DNA of 64,000 nt, from positions 157,010 to 221,009 of the forward strand of contig JAIWND010000041.1 of assembly GCA_025330725.1 (NCBI GenBank). The letters are read 5' to 3'. A program made the translations under genes and the position numbers. Of the stretch, positions 44,954 to 55,936 are shown piece by piece; the first letter of the stretch is position 1; each line of letters opens with the position of its first letter. This DNA is from Chlamydoabsidia padenii. Taxonomy: Eukaryota; Mucoromycota; Mucoromycetes; Mucorales; Cunninghamellaceae. A model generated the notes under the pieces. It was not told where the DNA came from. It saw only the letters and a list, made by a program, of their open reading frames with translations, and searched no databases.

Positions 44954-46942
44954 TCAAGTCTCTTTAGTTGAAGCATCACGAACGATAGGGAAGGCAATGA
45001 CTTCACGTATATGATGAGCATCGGTAAGCAGTTGCACCACACGATCGATACCCATGCCCCAGCCAGCAGTAGGTGGTAGTCCATATTCTAATGCTTCACA
45101 AAATGCCGAATCAGGTATAGGTGCCTCGTTGTCACCCAGTTGCCGATCTTTTGCTTGTAATTCGAAACGGGTCCGTTGCTCTGAAGGGTCGTTTAGTTCT
45201 TCATATGCGTTGACAATTTCCTTGTTTGATATGAAAAGTTCGAATCGAGCGGCCACCCGTCCTTTGTGGCCATAGGTCATTTCCTTTGCGAGTGGACTCA
45301 ACGCAAGAGGATGATTGTAAAGAAATGTTGGTTGAATGCATTTTGGTTCAATAACATGGGAGATAATTTTATCCAATATCCTCGCCTCTGTGAACGGAGC
45401 ACCGACGGGTATGTTTTGCAGTTCACATATGCGCTGTAGGTTTGACAAATCCATGGAAGCGATTGAGTGTGTTGGCTGAAGTCCAAAGTAGGAGTCCAAG
45501 TAGTCCACAACATTGATTCTTTTAAAAGGCTTGTCAAAATGGATGATCTGGCCCTCTTTTTTCAACATTTTTTGCCCATGTATGTTTTGTACCATTTCTA
45601 AGGAATAATACATACATATTTAATCACAATACCTAACTTTCGGTTTGGGCCCTTACCTGACAACATAGTTTCCGTGTCCGTCATTAAGCTGTCTAAATTG
45701 CCATAAGCTTGGTAAAATTCACAAGTTGTGAATTCAGGATTATGATCAGCATCTATCCCTTCGTTTCTGAATTGCTTGCCAATTTCATATACTCGTTCCA
45801 GTCCTCCGATAACTAATTGCTGGTTTGCAATATACATATTCGGTGAGTATTACTGCTTTACACATATGCTGGTTTGCTGGCCTTACCTTGAGGTATAATT
45901 CTGGAGCAATTCTCAGTTGCATGGGCATGTTCAAAGCATTTGCTTGTGTGATAAAGGGTCTTGCTGAGGCACCTCCTGCCTTGGATGCCAAAACTGGTGT
46001 TTCAATCTCCAGGAAGCCTCTATCATCCAAAAATTGCCTAATGAATCGAATAATCTAGAGAAAGAAAGTAAATAATTTGCTTGCTCGCACCGTTATAAGA
46101 CATACTCGAGATCTTGTTCGTAAAATAGCTAGTGGTTCAGGATTCACCAGCATGTCAAGATATCGTTGACGGAAGCGTTTCTCCTATCCAGTGAAAAAAT
46201 GTTAGTCAAATCAAATCAACCAAAGACATTAGCATGAGCATTCTTGAAAGAACTTACAGGATCTTTTAATCCAGAACGAGGAAGGTCGTGCAGGCAAGGA
46301 GTTAACAATCGAAGTTGATTTGTGAATACACTAAGCTGACCATGTTTTGTCTTCCCCATCACACCAGTGAATGCTATAAACTCAATGTGTTCATGTAAGT
46401 CTTCTCACACACACACACACACACACACGTACTTACCAAAAATATCACCACGAGAAGCGCTGCGATTCAGTTCCAAAAATTTATCAGGTTGATCAAAGCG
46501 ACTTTGTGAGGCCACCACCTGAATAGTTTCACCGTTGTGAAGAACATCATAGAAAATAAGTTTTGCGCTGGATTCGCGCTTAGATAAAATACGGCCAGTT
46601 AAAGTAATTACTTTGTCTCCTTTCTCACCATTCTTCAGCTGACATTCCCAGTAAGGCAGGTCTTTGGAGGAGATATAGTGCCCATGGATAGACTCTTTGA
46701 TAAATCTTGGATAACAGTTTTTTGGTCGCTCCTGAGCGTTTTCTAACAAAATTGCTGTTTGCCGTTCAAAAGTCTAGAAATCAGTTCAGGGAGTTGTGCG
46801 TAAATTACGATTTTTGCTACCAAGTTTTTATTTTCTTACATGAGCCATAAATCAAACGGTACTGTATTTTTTTCAGTAACTGCTCTTTGAGAGACCGTTG
46901 GAAAATACGAGGGGCTAGACTGATCCTGTAAATAGCTGACAT
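44954..46942 (-). CDS. MSK1: Mitochondrial lysyl-tRNA synthetase
   Basis: Seven exons (46942-46840, 46754-46437, 46373-46258, 46183-46106, 46054-45887, 45819-45657, 45597-44954) give 529 residues. The N-terminus, [19 protein letters not shown], is a textbook mitochondrial presequence; this frame splices in phase (with a CAG acceptor) to [17 protein letters not shown]. The OB-fold follows ([19 protein letters not shown]), then class II motif 1 ([20 protein letters not shown]), motif 2 ([20 protein letters not shown] ... TCEFYQAY) and motif 3 ([19 protein letters not shown]). It charges mitochondrial tRNA-Lys. The longest open frame at the 5' end starts at 47054 in another frame, but no splice joins it to the next exon. 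A CA repeat lies beside the second intron's donor. It could also be dual-targeted; no second start is obvious. Confidence 0.9.
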
Positions 46943-47210
46943 TATGTTTCCCAGACAAAGAAGAGTGGGGAAAGGCGTTATCACTTTTATTTTGTTTTAT
47001 AAAATTTTGAAGTTCCGCCATAACGGCTGAGAAAAGGGGGCCGATATTTTGCATCCCCTTATACCCTCACACTTTAAGAGGGGTTTTAATTTTTAAAAGT
47101 TTAGCCGACAAAGTCACTGCCCTGAAAAAAATCAATTCAAAGAAATCGAGAATTCTATTTTACTGTTTCTTTTTACTGTTCTTTCGACTAAATAATTTAT
47201 CTTTTTGAAA
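46943..47210. promoter_or_regulatory. MSK1 upstream region with a shared 40-bp repeat
   Basis: Contains the 40-bp sequence at 47059-47098 (core CCCTCACACTTTAAGAGGGG) whose inverted near-copy is at 51790-51830, beside the truncated LINE. Upstream ATGs at 47054 and 47018 are out of frame with MSK1 and would be upstream ORFs if transcribed. Confidence 0.5.
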
Positions 47211-49579
47211 ATGTCATCCACGCTTTGCATCAAACCCTATATTCCTAATCCTGAAGCAACTATTGTTCCTCTTGAGCAGATAGAACGAAGTAATAGACAC
47301 CTTTCCTGAGAAATACGCAGTAATGTGGATTGCAGGAAAACTGTATCCGTCAAAGCAAACTACCGAGAATGAAGGGGCATCTGTCAAGAGAAGAAGAACT
47401 GCTTTGCACTCTTGGTATAAAACTTTTTTTTGTCATCGTAGTGGTGGAAAAGAAGCACCCAAAGCTTTAGTGAGGGAAAGTTCTACCAGGACCACCAGAC
47501 CTATTTAAAAGGCATCAAAGAAAATCGGCTGTCCTGCAGTATGAAAGTTACTTGTTACAAAAACGATCCCAACAACGTTGTCTTTACTTTTCAAATGTTG
47601 TAGTGGTGGTTTATATAAATAAAGACTGTATGAATACTGAGTCAAAGGTGTGGGTCAAGTTTATTAGATAAAAATGAGAGAGAGAAGAAAACAGTAATAC
47701 AAAAACTACTCCCCGGATATAACAACAGGGCTGCAGGCAGAGGGACTGCTCTAGAATAATTTTATCCGAGCTGAGTATTCCAGCATGTAGCACAATTGTT
47801 ACTAAATGCCTGTTAGAATACGACATCAAAAGCAACATAATCATGAGATAGGGGCCAAGAAAGACTTCAGCTTTTTGCCAGTTTCAAAAACCACAAAGAA
47901 TTTTATTATGCAAAAGCTTACTGAAGGATATGAATGTAGAGACGTTCGTGTGTCTATTCAACGTCAATTGAATAATTACATTCAAGACCACCTCAACATT
48001 GTTATGGCTGATCGTCAAAATAACAGTCAAGATATTGTTCATAGAGATCAAGTTTGGATCACAACGAAGTGTACAATCAGTATAAAAAAATACAAGAAGC
48101 AGCATACAAAAAAAAAAAAAAATGACGATCAGTATGAATCAGTTAGATTATGGCTACAAGCATTCTCAAATGAAAAAGGATATGATGTTTATCTTGGAGA
48201 TGACTTTGATACAAAGTTTACTTTTGGTTTTTTGTCTCCCTGGCAAAAAAATATCCTCACTCAATGTCCGCACTGGTGCTTGGATGCACTCACAAGACCA
48301 CCAAAATCAACAATTGCCTGTTGTATACGGTCGTTGTTCGTCACCCCGTTACTGGTACAGGCTGTCCAGTTGCATATTGCTTCACAACCAACCATGCTGT
48401 TTCCCCTATCGTCGAATTCCTGCAATTTTTGAAAAGAATGGGATGCACCAATGTTCTGAAAATCACGATTGATGTCTCCAACGTTGAGTTAAACGCCATT
48501 CACACTGTGTTTCCAGAAGCTCAAGTGCAGTGGTGTCTTTTTCACATCGCTCCGGCATGGTCATCGAAAATCCGTGAACTTGTCAAAACTGGCAGTTCGG
48601 CAACTAATGGCTTGGTCCACAGGTCCATTATTACAGCACTCAAACAAATAATGTGGGAAAGAAGCACTTCTGAATTCACTGGAAAACTTGCTGATTTTCT
48701 TCATCGATTTGGCGAACATACGGAACTGTTTAGGTACTTTAGAACCTACTACTTTGTGAACGATGCGTTCATGCGTTGGGCATCCTGTTATCAACCGACC
48801 GTCTACACGAATATGGAAACCAATAATTACGTGGAAAGCTGGCATAACCAACTCAAAACGACCTCTTTAAAATGAAAGCCTAATAGAAGAGTTGATAGGC
48901 AGGTATATGTTTTGGTGAATGATGTTGGTGAAGATTACCAGCAAAACGTTAGAAGATTGGCACTGAACGTGGGCAGAATGGGTTCTGAAGAAAGAAAAAG
49001 AAGAAGAAGACAAATTGATGCTGAACAGTTTCCTGTAGAAGTTATTCCGGATATGATTCAAAGCATTGACCTCGAAACATACGCTGTAAAATCGTTCACC
49101 AACTCGATCGCAACCTATGAAGTCAAAGTTAGAGAGCAGAAGATGGCCAGTTGTAGTTGCAGAGATTTTGCCTTTAACTGAAATAACTGTAAGCATATGT
49201 TCTTGCTTAATCGCTTGCATCCAACCCTTGGACTTTATACAGGTAAAACAATATTTGTGTTTCCAGGAGTATTTTGACCAACTTGAAACTATTATATATA
49301 GTTGCTTTTCAAGAAAATTCCCAAAACCAAAGAACTAATGGCAACGATGAACTTCAAAATAATACTGCAAGTGAAGAAACATTGTCTTTGGATATTGCAA
49401 CGGAAAACTTGTCGAGCATGTTAGCTGCATATCGCACTTACGCCGAAAATCCGAGCCGTATAAGTGATGAGGAGCTGACTATTCTTCGAAACGTTTCTTC
49501 AGTAATTCAAGATATACTTGATCGCAATACAAATGTAAACAATGCATCAAATAGTAGATTTACTCGTCAAAGACGTTAA
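47211..49579 (+). pseudogene. Dead Mutator-like (MULE) transposase, split by a solo LTR
   Basis: From ATG 47211 the frame is broken several times. Before the LTR, a Cys-rich binding domain ends ...NDPNNVVFTFQ; after it, KQHNHEIGAKKDF continues the same zinc-finger-like (FAR1/FLYWCH-type) module with its HNH. Removing the LTR and one duplication restores frame exactly. The MULE core follows after a frameshift near 48260: TIDVSNVELNAIHTVFPEAQ, VQWCLFHIAPAW and NNYVESWHNQLK. A SWIM-type finger (CSCRDF ... CKHMF) is interrupted by a TGA at about 49180. It therefore has an LTR insertion, at least two frameshifts and stops. MULE terminal repeats were not identified. Confidence 0.82.
47596..47825 (+). 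repeat. Solo LTR, family B, nested in MULE transposase (230 bp)
   Basis: Begins TGTTGTAGTGG and ends GAATACGACA, flanked by the perfect 5-bp duplication TCAAA (47591-47595, 47826-47830). A TATA-like TTTATATAAATAAAG lies near its start. Nearly identical to 55427-55655. Confidence 0.92.
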
Positions 49580-49630
49580 TTTTTTATTTATTTTTGTATT
49601 GAAAGAAAATAAAGAAGGCAAAGGCCCGAA

Positions 49631-51790
49631 TTTTTTTTTTTTTTTTTGTAGGGAAACCGGAGTTTCATTTTTACTTTATTAGTGTTAAAAGAACAAGTGT
49701 TCAATTCAGGGAGCTAATAAAGGACATAATAGATAGGGTAATGTAAGGAAAAAAAGAACGACTATTGTAAAGGAGAGTGGTGTGACATCTTCATATGAAG
49801 TAATTTGGTTATTGAAGCATAAGATGATTGAAGCATGAGATCTTGTATAAGAGGGTGATTGTCATAAACCAGCCGCCAATGAGCTTGCCACATACTTTTA
49901 AGACCACAAAGAAAAACTTTATAAGGATATAAAAATTGTGCAAAGTACGGTTTGAGAGGAGGGAAGCGAAGGGAAATCATAATATCATTAAAGATAGACC
50001 CAAGCATGAAGGTAGTGGACGGGATTTCGAAAAATTCTTGGAAGAAGGACCGCCAGAAGATTGATTTTATAGGACAGGAAAAAAGGAAATGATAGTCATA
50101 GTCGACATTTACAAAACATATAATACAGAGAGGTGATGAAAAAACTTCCGGAAGGCGATGATGAAGTTTCCATCGAGTAGGTAACGTTCGATGGAAAAAT
50201 CGGAACCAAAGTGTTCGAAGTGGGGCAGGCATTGACCATGACCAAAAAATTTTCCACGTCCTCTGAAGAACAGGATAGGATTCTGAAGAAGGCCGAGCAA
50301 TAGCAGACGGTAATGCCACCAAAGCACGATATTGTTTAGTGGTCAGTTCCGCAAAGGAGTATGGTATGGAGAAGAGCTGGTCATAAAGAGGGGAAATATA
50401 TGAAGTAGCCACTGGGCGAATAGCCGGCGGTAGAGTAGAAGCATAGCCATCAACGAGGTAGAGAGAGGAAGGTGACCGGATTGTATTGATTCTAAAATCG
50501 AAGAGTAACTTTGGGACATTCCATCTGAATTCCGCCATTGCAGGAAAGTACCATTTTCCGAAAGCATCATTACTTTGGCAATCAAGGAGCGAGAGAGAAC
50601 AGTGTTAGGTGGAGAGTCCCTAGATTGGATGATTTGTGAGCCAAGAGGTAGTTGTAGCCAACCAGGGGCTGAGAGTACGATCGATGGAGAAGAGAGCCGT
50701 GGTAAAGAATCAATGGTGGAAAACAGAATATGACCTAAGGAATCAAATGGAAAGGATGAACCTCTAAGTGAAGGGAAAAGTATTGGAAGATGATGGGATT
50801 GTTGCTTGCTTAATTTGCATAAAAGAGAAGAGATCGGTCGAAGCATAGGAGAAAGAGAAGGAAAGGGCTGCATGAGTTGGCGGAGTAGGCGGAGTTGGAG
50901 AGCCTTATGTTGAAGTTGAGGGTCAAGAAGTCCAAGACCTCCTTGCAATCGGGGAAGTATTAATTTGGCATATCCGATCCGAGGAAAATGCTTACCAGAT
51001 ACAAAAGTCGAGACAAGACCCCGAATACGAGAGAAGTATTTTATCGGTAAGGTACATAATCGCAGTGCATGCCACAAAGTTGACAAAATCAAGATATTCG
51101 TTATTGTGGCCCTACCTAAAATTGACAAAGATCTGATACCGTGAATTTGGAATGCTGATTGAATCTTGGTTAACAATTGATCGAATAAAAGATTCCTCTG
51201 TGTCGTCGTATATAGTATTGGAAATCCCAAGTACATCAAGGGAAGAGGATCCATGTGATTGTACCATGTAGAGATGTGATGTTGCTGGAGGTGAGAGGAG
51301 ATATATAAAGGAGGTGATTTACCAGTCAGCATAAAGGCAACAGATTTGGAGGAGTTGAGTTTCGCATTAGATGCTAGGCCATAAAGATCATAAATTGCAT
51401 GCAAATTATTAAAGTCTGCCAGATTTGCGCAAAAGACAAGGATATCATCAGCATACGCTGTCAATTGGACAGCATCAACCGGGAAGTGAGAGGAACGTGA
51501 TCTACGAACCATTTGATTTTGGATAGCATAGCCACTCAGTTTGTCTTGAATTGACCGTAATAAAGGTTCGAATGCCAGATTAAATAGTAGTGGTGAAAGG
51601 GGATCTCCCTGGCGGAGCCCTCTTTGTTGTATGATAGGCGAAGAAATGTGCCCGTTGACATTAAATGATATGCGGTTACTAAAAAAAAGTCCAATGATGC
51701 TATCCACTGTAACGGTAGGAAAACCAAACCGTAGGAGAACTGCCCGAAGATAGGCAGGCAATGGCCCGAAAGACGCTCCATTTCCTTTTT
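49631..51790 (-). mobile_element. 5'-truncated LINE (reverse transcriptase part of ORF2)
   Basis: The minus-strand reading frame 51869-50343, then a shifted frame 50538-49762, encode the C-terminal part of an L1-like ORF2: RFGFPTVTVDSIIGLFFSNR, RGLRQGDPLSPLLFNLAFEP, the catalytic TAYADDILVF, and at the end the zinc finger CIICFVNVDYDYHFLFSC. Homology to the LINE at 60 kb begins only in the middle of the RT domain, so the 5' end is truncated near 51785. The 3' end is a 17-bp poly(A) tail (minus strand; T at 49631-49647). One frameshift lies between about 50400 and 50530. 5' truncation with a poly(A) tail is typical of target-primed reverse transcription. Confidence 0.9.
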
Positions 51791-51830
51791 TTTTAAAAAT
51801 TAAAGCCCCTCTTAAAGTGCGAGGGTATAA
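51790..51830 (-). repeat. Second copy of 40-bp repeat (see 47059-47098)
   Basis: Reverse complement of the MSK1 upstream repeat with about two mismatches. It sits exactly at the 5' truncation point of the LINE. Confidence 0.7.
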
Positions 51831-51988
51831 GTAAATCGCTTTAAGGATTGCAGTTGAAAGGTAAAACACAAAAAAAAAAAAGCTTTAAGGAGTGCGATGA
51901 CGTCATTTCTGACCAATCAAAAAAGGCGTTATTTGAATTCTAGCCAATAAAAAGATCAGAAACCTTATTTCGCTGGAATTTTTTTTTC

Positions 51989-53538
51989 GTTACATCGTCA
52001 AACTTTTTTTGACAAAAAAGGCGAGTTACCATAAAAAGCGACAAAATGTCAAATTAAAAAATTAAAAAACAATTAAAAAAAAGATAAAAAATTTACTAAA
52101 ATATTTAAAAACAATTAAAAATTTAACAAAAACGTTAATATAAAAATTTAAAATATTAAAACAAAGCTTTTATAAAATTAAAGCTTACCAAAGAAACTTG
52201 AGTGAGTTTTAAAGCCTACCTTCAACAAAATAAAATAAAATTCTAAATTTCACAAAAACTAATATAATGCTAATATAATGTAAAATAAAAGTTAAAAACA
52301 ATTAATTGACAACAAAAACTTATAACTTAGGTGCAAAACTTAACATTTAACTCATATTACTACATATAAAATTATTTATTGAACAAAAAATGCAAAAACT
52401 AAAACACATTTAAAATGTTATTTTTGACATTATTATAATATTTTTGATATTTTTCAAGTACTTTTATTTGTAAATGTTATTTGTGACATTTAAATTATGC
52501 AAACTGTTATTAACAAATAATATCATAATTTGTTTTAAATTACCGTCCTAAATTTATGCCATTTTTGATTTTGATAAATTTTAAAAAAATTATTCTCATT
52601 AATGCACAAGTGTTTTCATTTAATGTACCAAATAAATGTAATAAATTCATTTGTTGCAAAATTTGTAATGTTATTATTGATCAACGTAAAAAATGTGTTG
52701 TTATTTTTCACAAAAATAGGAATTCGGTTGACTTGCTAAAAAATGAGTTTCAAATTTCCTAATTGATAATTTTTAAAAAAGTTGATTTTAACGAATCAAT
52801 TAATATTCCTTCTTTTGTGAAAAATAACAGCACATTTTTTACGTTGATCAATAATAACATTACAAATTTTGCAACAAATGAATTTATTACATTTATTTGG
52901 TACATTAAATGAAAACACTTGTGCATTAATGAGAATAATTTTTTTAAAATTTATCAAAATCAAAAATGGCATAAATTTAGGACGGTAATTTAAAACAAAT
53001 TATGATATTATTTGTTAATAACAGTTTGCATAATTTAAATGTCACAAATAACATTTACAAATAAAAGTACTTGAAAAATATCAAAAATATTATAATAATG
53101 TCAAAAATAACATTTTAAATGTGTTTTAGTTTTTGCATTTTTTGTTCAATAAATAATTTTATATGTAGTAATATGAGTTAAATGTTAAGTTTTGCACCTA
53201 AGTTATAAGTTTTTGTTGTCAATTAATTGTTTTTAACTTTTATTTTACATTATATTAGCATTATATTAGTTTTTGTGAAATTTAGAATTTTATTTTATTT
53301 TGTTGAAGGTAGGCTTTAAAACTCACTCAAGTTTCTTTGGTAAGCTTTAATTTTATAAAAGCTTTGTTTTAATATTTTAAATTTTTATATTAACGTTTTT
53401 GTTAAATTTTTAATTGTTTTTAAATATTTTAGTAAATTTTTATCTTTTTTTTAATTTGTTTTTAATTTTTTTATTTGACATTTTGTCGCTTTTTATGGTA
53501 ACTCGCCTTTTTTGTCAAAAAAAGTTTGACGATGTAAC
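51989..53538. repeat. 1.55-kb AT-rich perfect-type palindrome
   Basis: The left arm (51989 to about 52720) begins GTTACATCGTCAAAC and is mirrored by the right arm (about 52812-53538), which ends GTTTGACGATGTAAC. The arms match almost base for base over about 730 bp, with a spacer of only about 90 bp. The composition is extremely AT-rich and unlike all neighbours. The only open frame of note, 52556-52762, ends in the spacer and has a Cys/His pattern (CCKICNVIIDQRKKC ... H) that might be a zinc-finger remnant. It is flanked on the left by a LINE and on the right by a 28-bp poly(T) and a Gag-like ORF. What element this is, I cannot say. Confidence 0.92.
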
Positions 53539-53548
53539 TGTGACGGGA

Positions 53549-53551
<3 letters not shown>

Positions 53552-53579
<28 letters not shown>
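53552..53579 (+). repeat. 28-bp poly(T) tract at palindrome edge
   Basis: T homopolymer 13 bp from the right end of the palindrome; two copies of ACTTATACAACTATAA follow shortly after. Confidence 0.9.
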
Positions 53580-53583
<4 letters not shown>

Positions 53584-53867
53584 GGATGACTTTATTAAAC
53601 TTATACAACTATAAACACAAAAAAAAAACTTATACAACTATAACTATTAGTCCCTCTGTAGGATAGTAGGAAAGACAAGAGGGGTAGATTAGAAAAACTT
53701 AGTTGGATTTAATAAATCGTCACACTTTCATACAAAAAAAAAAAAAAACTATAACTATTAAAACTACGCTAAATAACACTTCTTAAACCGGATAAACATT
53801 TACGCGAAACTTCACATCGATACGACAACACAACTACATCAACAAAGTCATTCATTGCACCACAATT

Positions 53868-55199
53868 ATGAGTGCCACTGATGATATAGCGGGGGAATCT
53901 CGCAAGTGGAGCGAGATTGTCGCAAAAGGCCAGAAAATGAAAGTACCTACGACGACTTTTCGAAAAAACAAAGACCAGAATGACAAGATGGCAACCGCAA
54001 GCGTTGTCATATTCGAAAGGGACGACTTAGCGGCCCAAATGAAGTTGCATCGTGCAGAGATGATACTTCAACAAGCACTTAATCCTGATACCGTTCTGTT
54101 CGAGTTTCCTGGTACAGCAGATCTAGGCAATGAAGGGACGACTTACAAATTGATTGAAAAACAATTGGGACTTGCGATTGGCTTCCGTACAGTCAGTCAC
54201 CCTAACAAAAACAGACGTGGGAATATTATTATTGAAGCCAAACTGATGGAGGAAGGTCATGACAAGGCTTTAACAGAGGGTTTGACGATCAACGGTGTGA
54301 AATATCTTGGCACACCTACGAACTCTACGGAGGAGGATTATCCAGAAATGGTCAAGATACATGTGTCAGGGGTCCCCCTTGCTCTACCTGACGAGATTAA
54401 AGAGGGTCTACTGGAATCGATGAGCATCTACGGCAAAGTATGCCAGATTAGAATGGAAAAACGCTGGGGTTATTTTGAGGGCAATGCCACAATTTTACTT
54501 GATCGTAAAGCTAGTCAAGCGGGCATGGCTTACGAACCACTTCAACGGATGTTGTTCTTACAGGCATGGGAACGGTATGTGCCTGCTCAATACAAAGGAG
54601 CTCCGCCTATTTGTTTCCATTGTAGACAATCTGACCATATGAAGAAGGATTGTCCTGTTCTCGCTCAGGTCAAGTGCTACGGCTGCCGTGGTAAAGGCCA
54701 TATTGCAAGACATTGTCCTATGACAAGAAGACATGAAAGTGACTCTGACGGGGAATCAGACGACAAACCTGAACCAAAGAAACAAAAAACCGTTCTAGTC
54801 AGGAAGAACTCATTGAGCATAACGGAAACACTCTTGGAAAAAGAGGTTGAGGTCATCGACAAGGCGAACGAGCATAGGGACGAGCATCCGGAATCAGTGG
54901 AGGATACGAAGGAAACACCTTCAGATCAAATCCAAGACGACAACGTCATGATGGAGGAGATCAAAGCCATGAAGGACACAGGGGACATGGAAATCATGGA
55001 CTGTGAAGAAACAGGAAAGCTGGCAATCGACCCCAGGAACTCAACTCAGGCGTCTAAATACGCACCAGCCAATCTTGCGCGTCAAATGCCAGTTGATTCA
55101 CCAAAGGAAATGATGGCTTTATCAACCTCGAGAACCCCTCGACGCAAAACGATCATTGAAAGCAGACAATCAAGCAAAATACCTCAATATTGGAGGTGA
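53868..55199 (+). CDS. Gag-like/LINE ORF1 protein with two CCHC zinc knuckles, orphan
   Basis: An intact 443-codon ORF. The N-terminal RKWSEIVAKGQ motif parallels GKSWAQVVSRQ of the ORF1 at 60047. A central RRM-like segment lies around YPEMVKIHVSGVPLALPDEI. Two knuckles follow, CFHCRQSDHMKKDC and CYGCRGKGHIARHC (about residues 245-285), then an acidic low-complexity tail. Such proteins coat element RNA and act as chaperones. No endonuclease or reverse transcriptase ORF follows: a stem-loop begins 39 bp after the stop, then an LTR-B copy. It is either a truncated LINE, a separated ORF1 or a retained gene. Confidence 0.75.
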   Translation: MSATDDIAGESRKWSEIVAKGQKMKVPTTTFRKNKDQNDKMATASVVIFERDDLAAQMKLHRAEMILQQALNPDTVLFEFPGTADLGNEGTTYKLIEKQLGLAIGFRTVSHPNKNRRGNIIIEAKLMEEGHDKALTEGLTINGVKYLGTPTNSTEEDYPEMVKIHVSGVPLALPDEIKEGLLESMSIYGKVCQIRMEKRWGYFEGNATILLDRKASQAGMAYEPLQRMLFLQAWERYVPAQYKGAPPICFHCRQSDHMKKDCPVLAQVKCYGCRGKGHIARHCPMTRRHESDSDGESDDKPEPKKQKTVLVRKNSLSITETLLEKEVEVIDKANEHRDEHPESVEDTKETPSDQIQDDNVMMEEIKAMKDTGDMEIMDCEETGKLAIDPRNSTQASKYAPANLARQMPVDSPKEMMALSTSRTPRRKTIIESRQSSKIPQYWR

Positions 55200-55237
55200 T
55201 CCAAGTTTATACCAAAGAAGTTTAACCCTGGTAACAT

Positions 55238-55427
55238 ACCAAGAACAGAAATTCAACAGCAACTAAGTATATTTTCAGAATTTACGCTTAATGTCACATC
55301 CCAGTAATCGCCCTTGTTTTTAAAAATTAGGAGGATATACTTTTTGGGTGAACACAACTTTCTGGATGTGACATCAAGCGTAAATACTGGTAATATACTT
55401 AGTTGCTGTCGACTTTCTGTTCTTGGT
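55238..55427. repeat. Imperfect stem-loop with 66-bp arms
   Basis: Arms 55238-55303 and 55362-55427 are inverted copies at about 90 percent identity (shared blocks ACCAAGAACAGAAA and CAGCAACTAAGTATATT), with a 58-bp loop. The right arm ends exactly where the LTR-B copy begins. Confidence 0.85.
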
Positions 55428-55655
55428 GTTGTAGTGGTGGTTTATGTAAATAAAGACTGTATGAATACTGAGTCAAAGGTGTGGGTCAAGTTTATTAGAT
55501 AAAAATGAGAAAGAGAAGAAAACAGTAATACAAAAACTACTTCCCGGATATAACAACAGGGCTGCAGGCAGAGGGACTGCTCTAGAATAATTTTATCCGA
55601 GCTGAGTATTCAGCATGTAGCACAATTGTTACTAAATGCCTGTTAGAATACGACA
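55427..55655 (+). repeat. LTR, family B (229 bp), no target duplication
   Basis: Nearly identical to 47596-47825, from TGTTGTAGTGG to TACGACA. The flanks CTTGG and TAACC do not match, so one flank has been rearranged; the stem-loop abutting its left end may be the cause. Confidence 0.85.
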
Positions 55656-55783
55656 TAACCCCCCTCCAGCTTAGAAGAAGGGTGCTTTTAAGCGGTTCTA
55701 CTCGGTTTTGAGCTTTGCCTGCCTCTTTTCCTGCCTCTTTTGTTGTTATGCGCTTTGCGCTTCCTTTGTACCACCCTAGGTTA

Positions 55784-55934
55784 GGGGAGTTCAAGAAGTC
55801 AGACTTTTTTTCAGGAATTGTCCCAGCCAATAAAATTCGAGAAAAAAATCCTGTTTCTGAAAAAAAAAACCTGCACGGTCGAAGGGTACATAAATTTATT
55901 GGCCCGAATTTTTTCCTGACTTCTTGAACTACCC
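55784..55934. mobile_element. 151-bp MITE-like element with 19-bp inverted repeats
   Basis: The ends are GGGGAGTTCAAGAAGTCAG and, inverted, GGGTAGTTCAAGAAGTCAG, flanked by TA on each side (55782-55783, 55935-55936). Inside, CCAATAAA and AAAAAATTCG-type words are also inverted, extending the symmetry. Non-coding, short, symmetric and TA-flanked: a Tc1/mariner-type MITE is the best fit. Its ends do not match the Tc1 element at 4003. Confidence 0.75.
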
Positions 55935-55936
55935 TA

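Noticed and set aside
46840..47054. MSK1 start at 47054 (MQNIGPLF...)
   Set aside because: No splice joins this frame to exon 2, while the frame from 46942 splices in phase and gives a mitochondrial leader.
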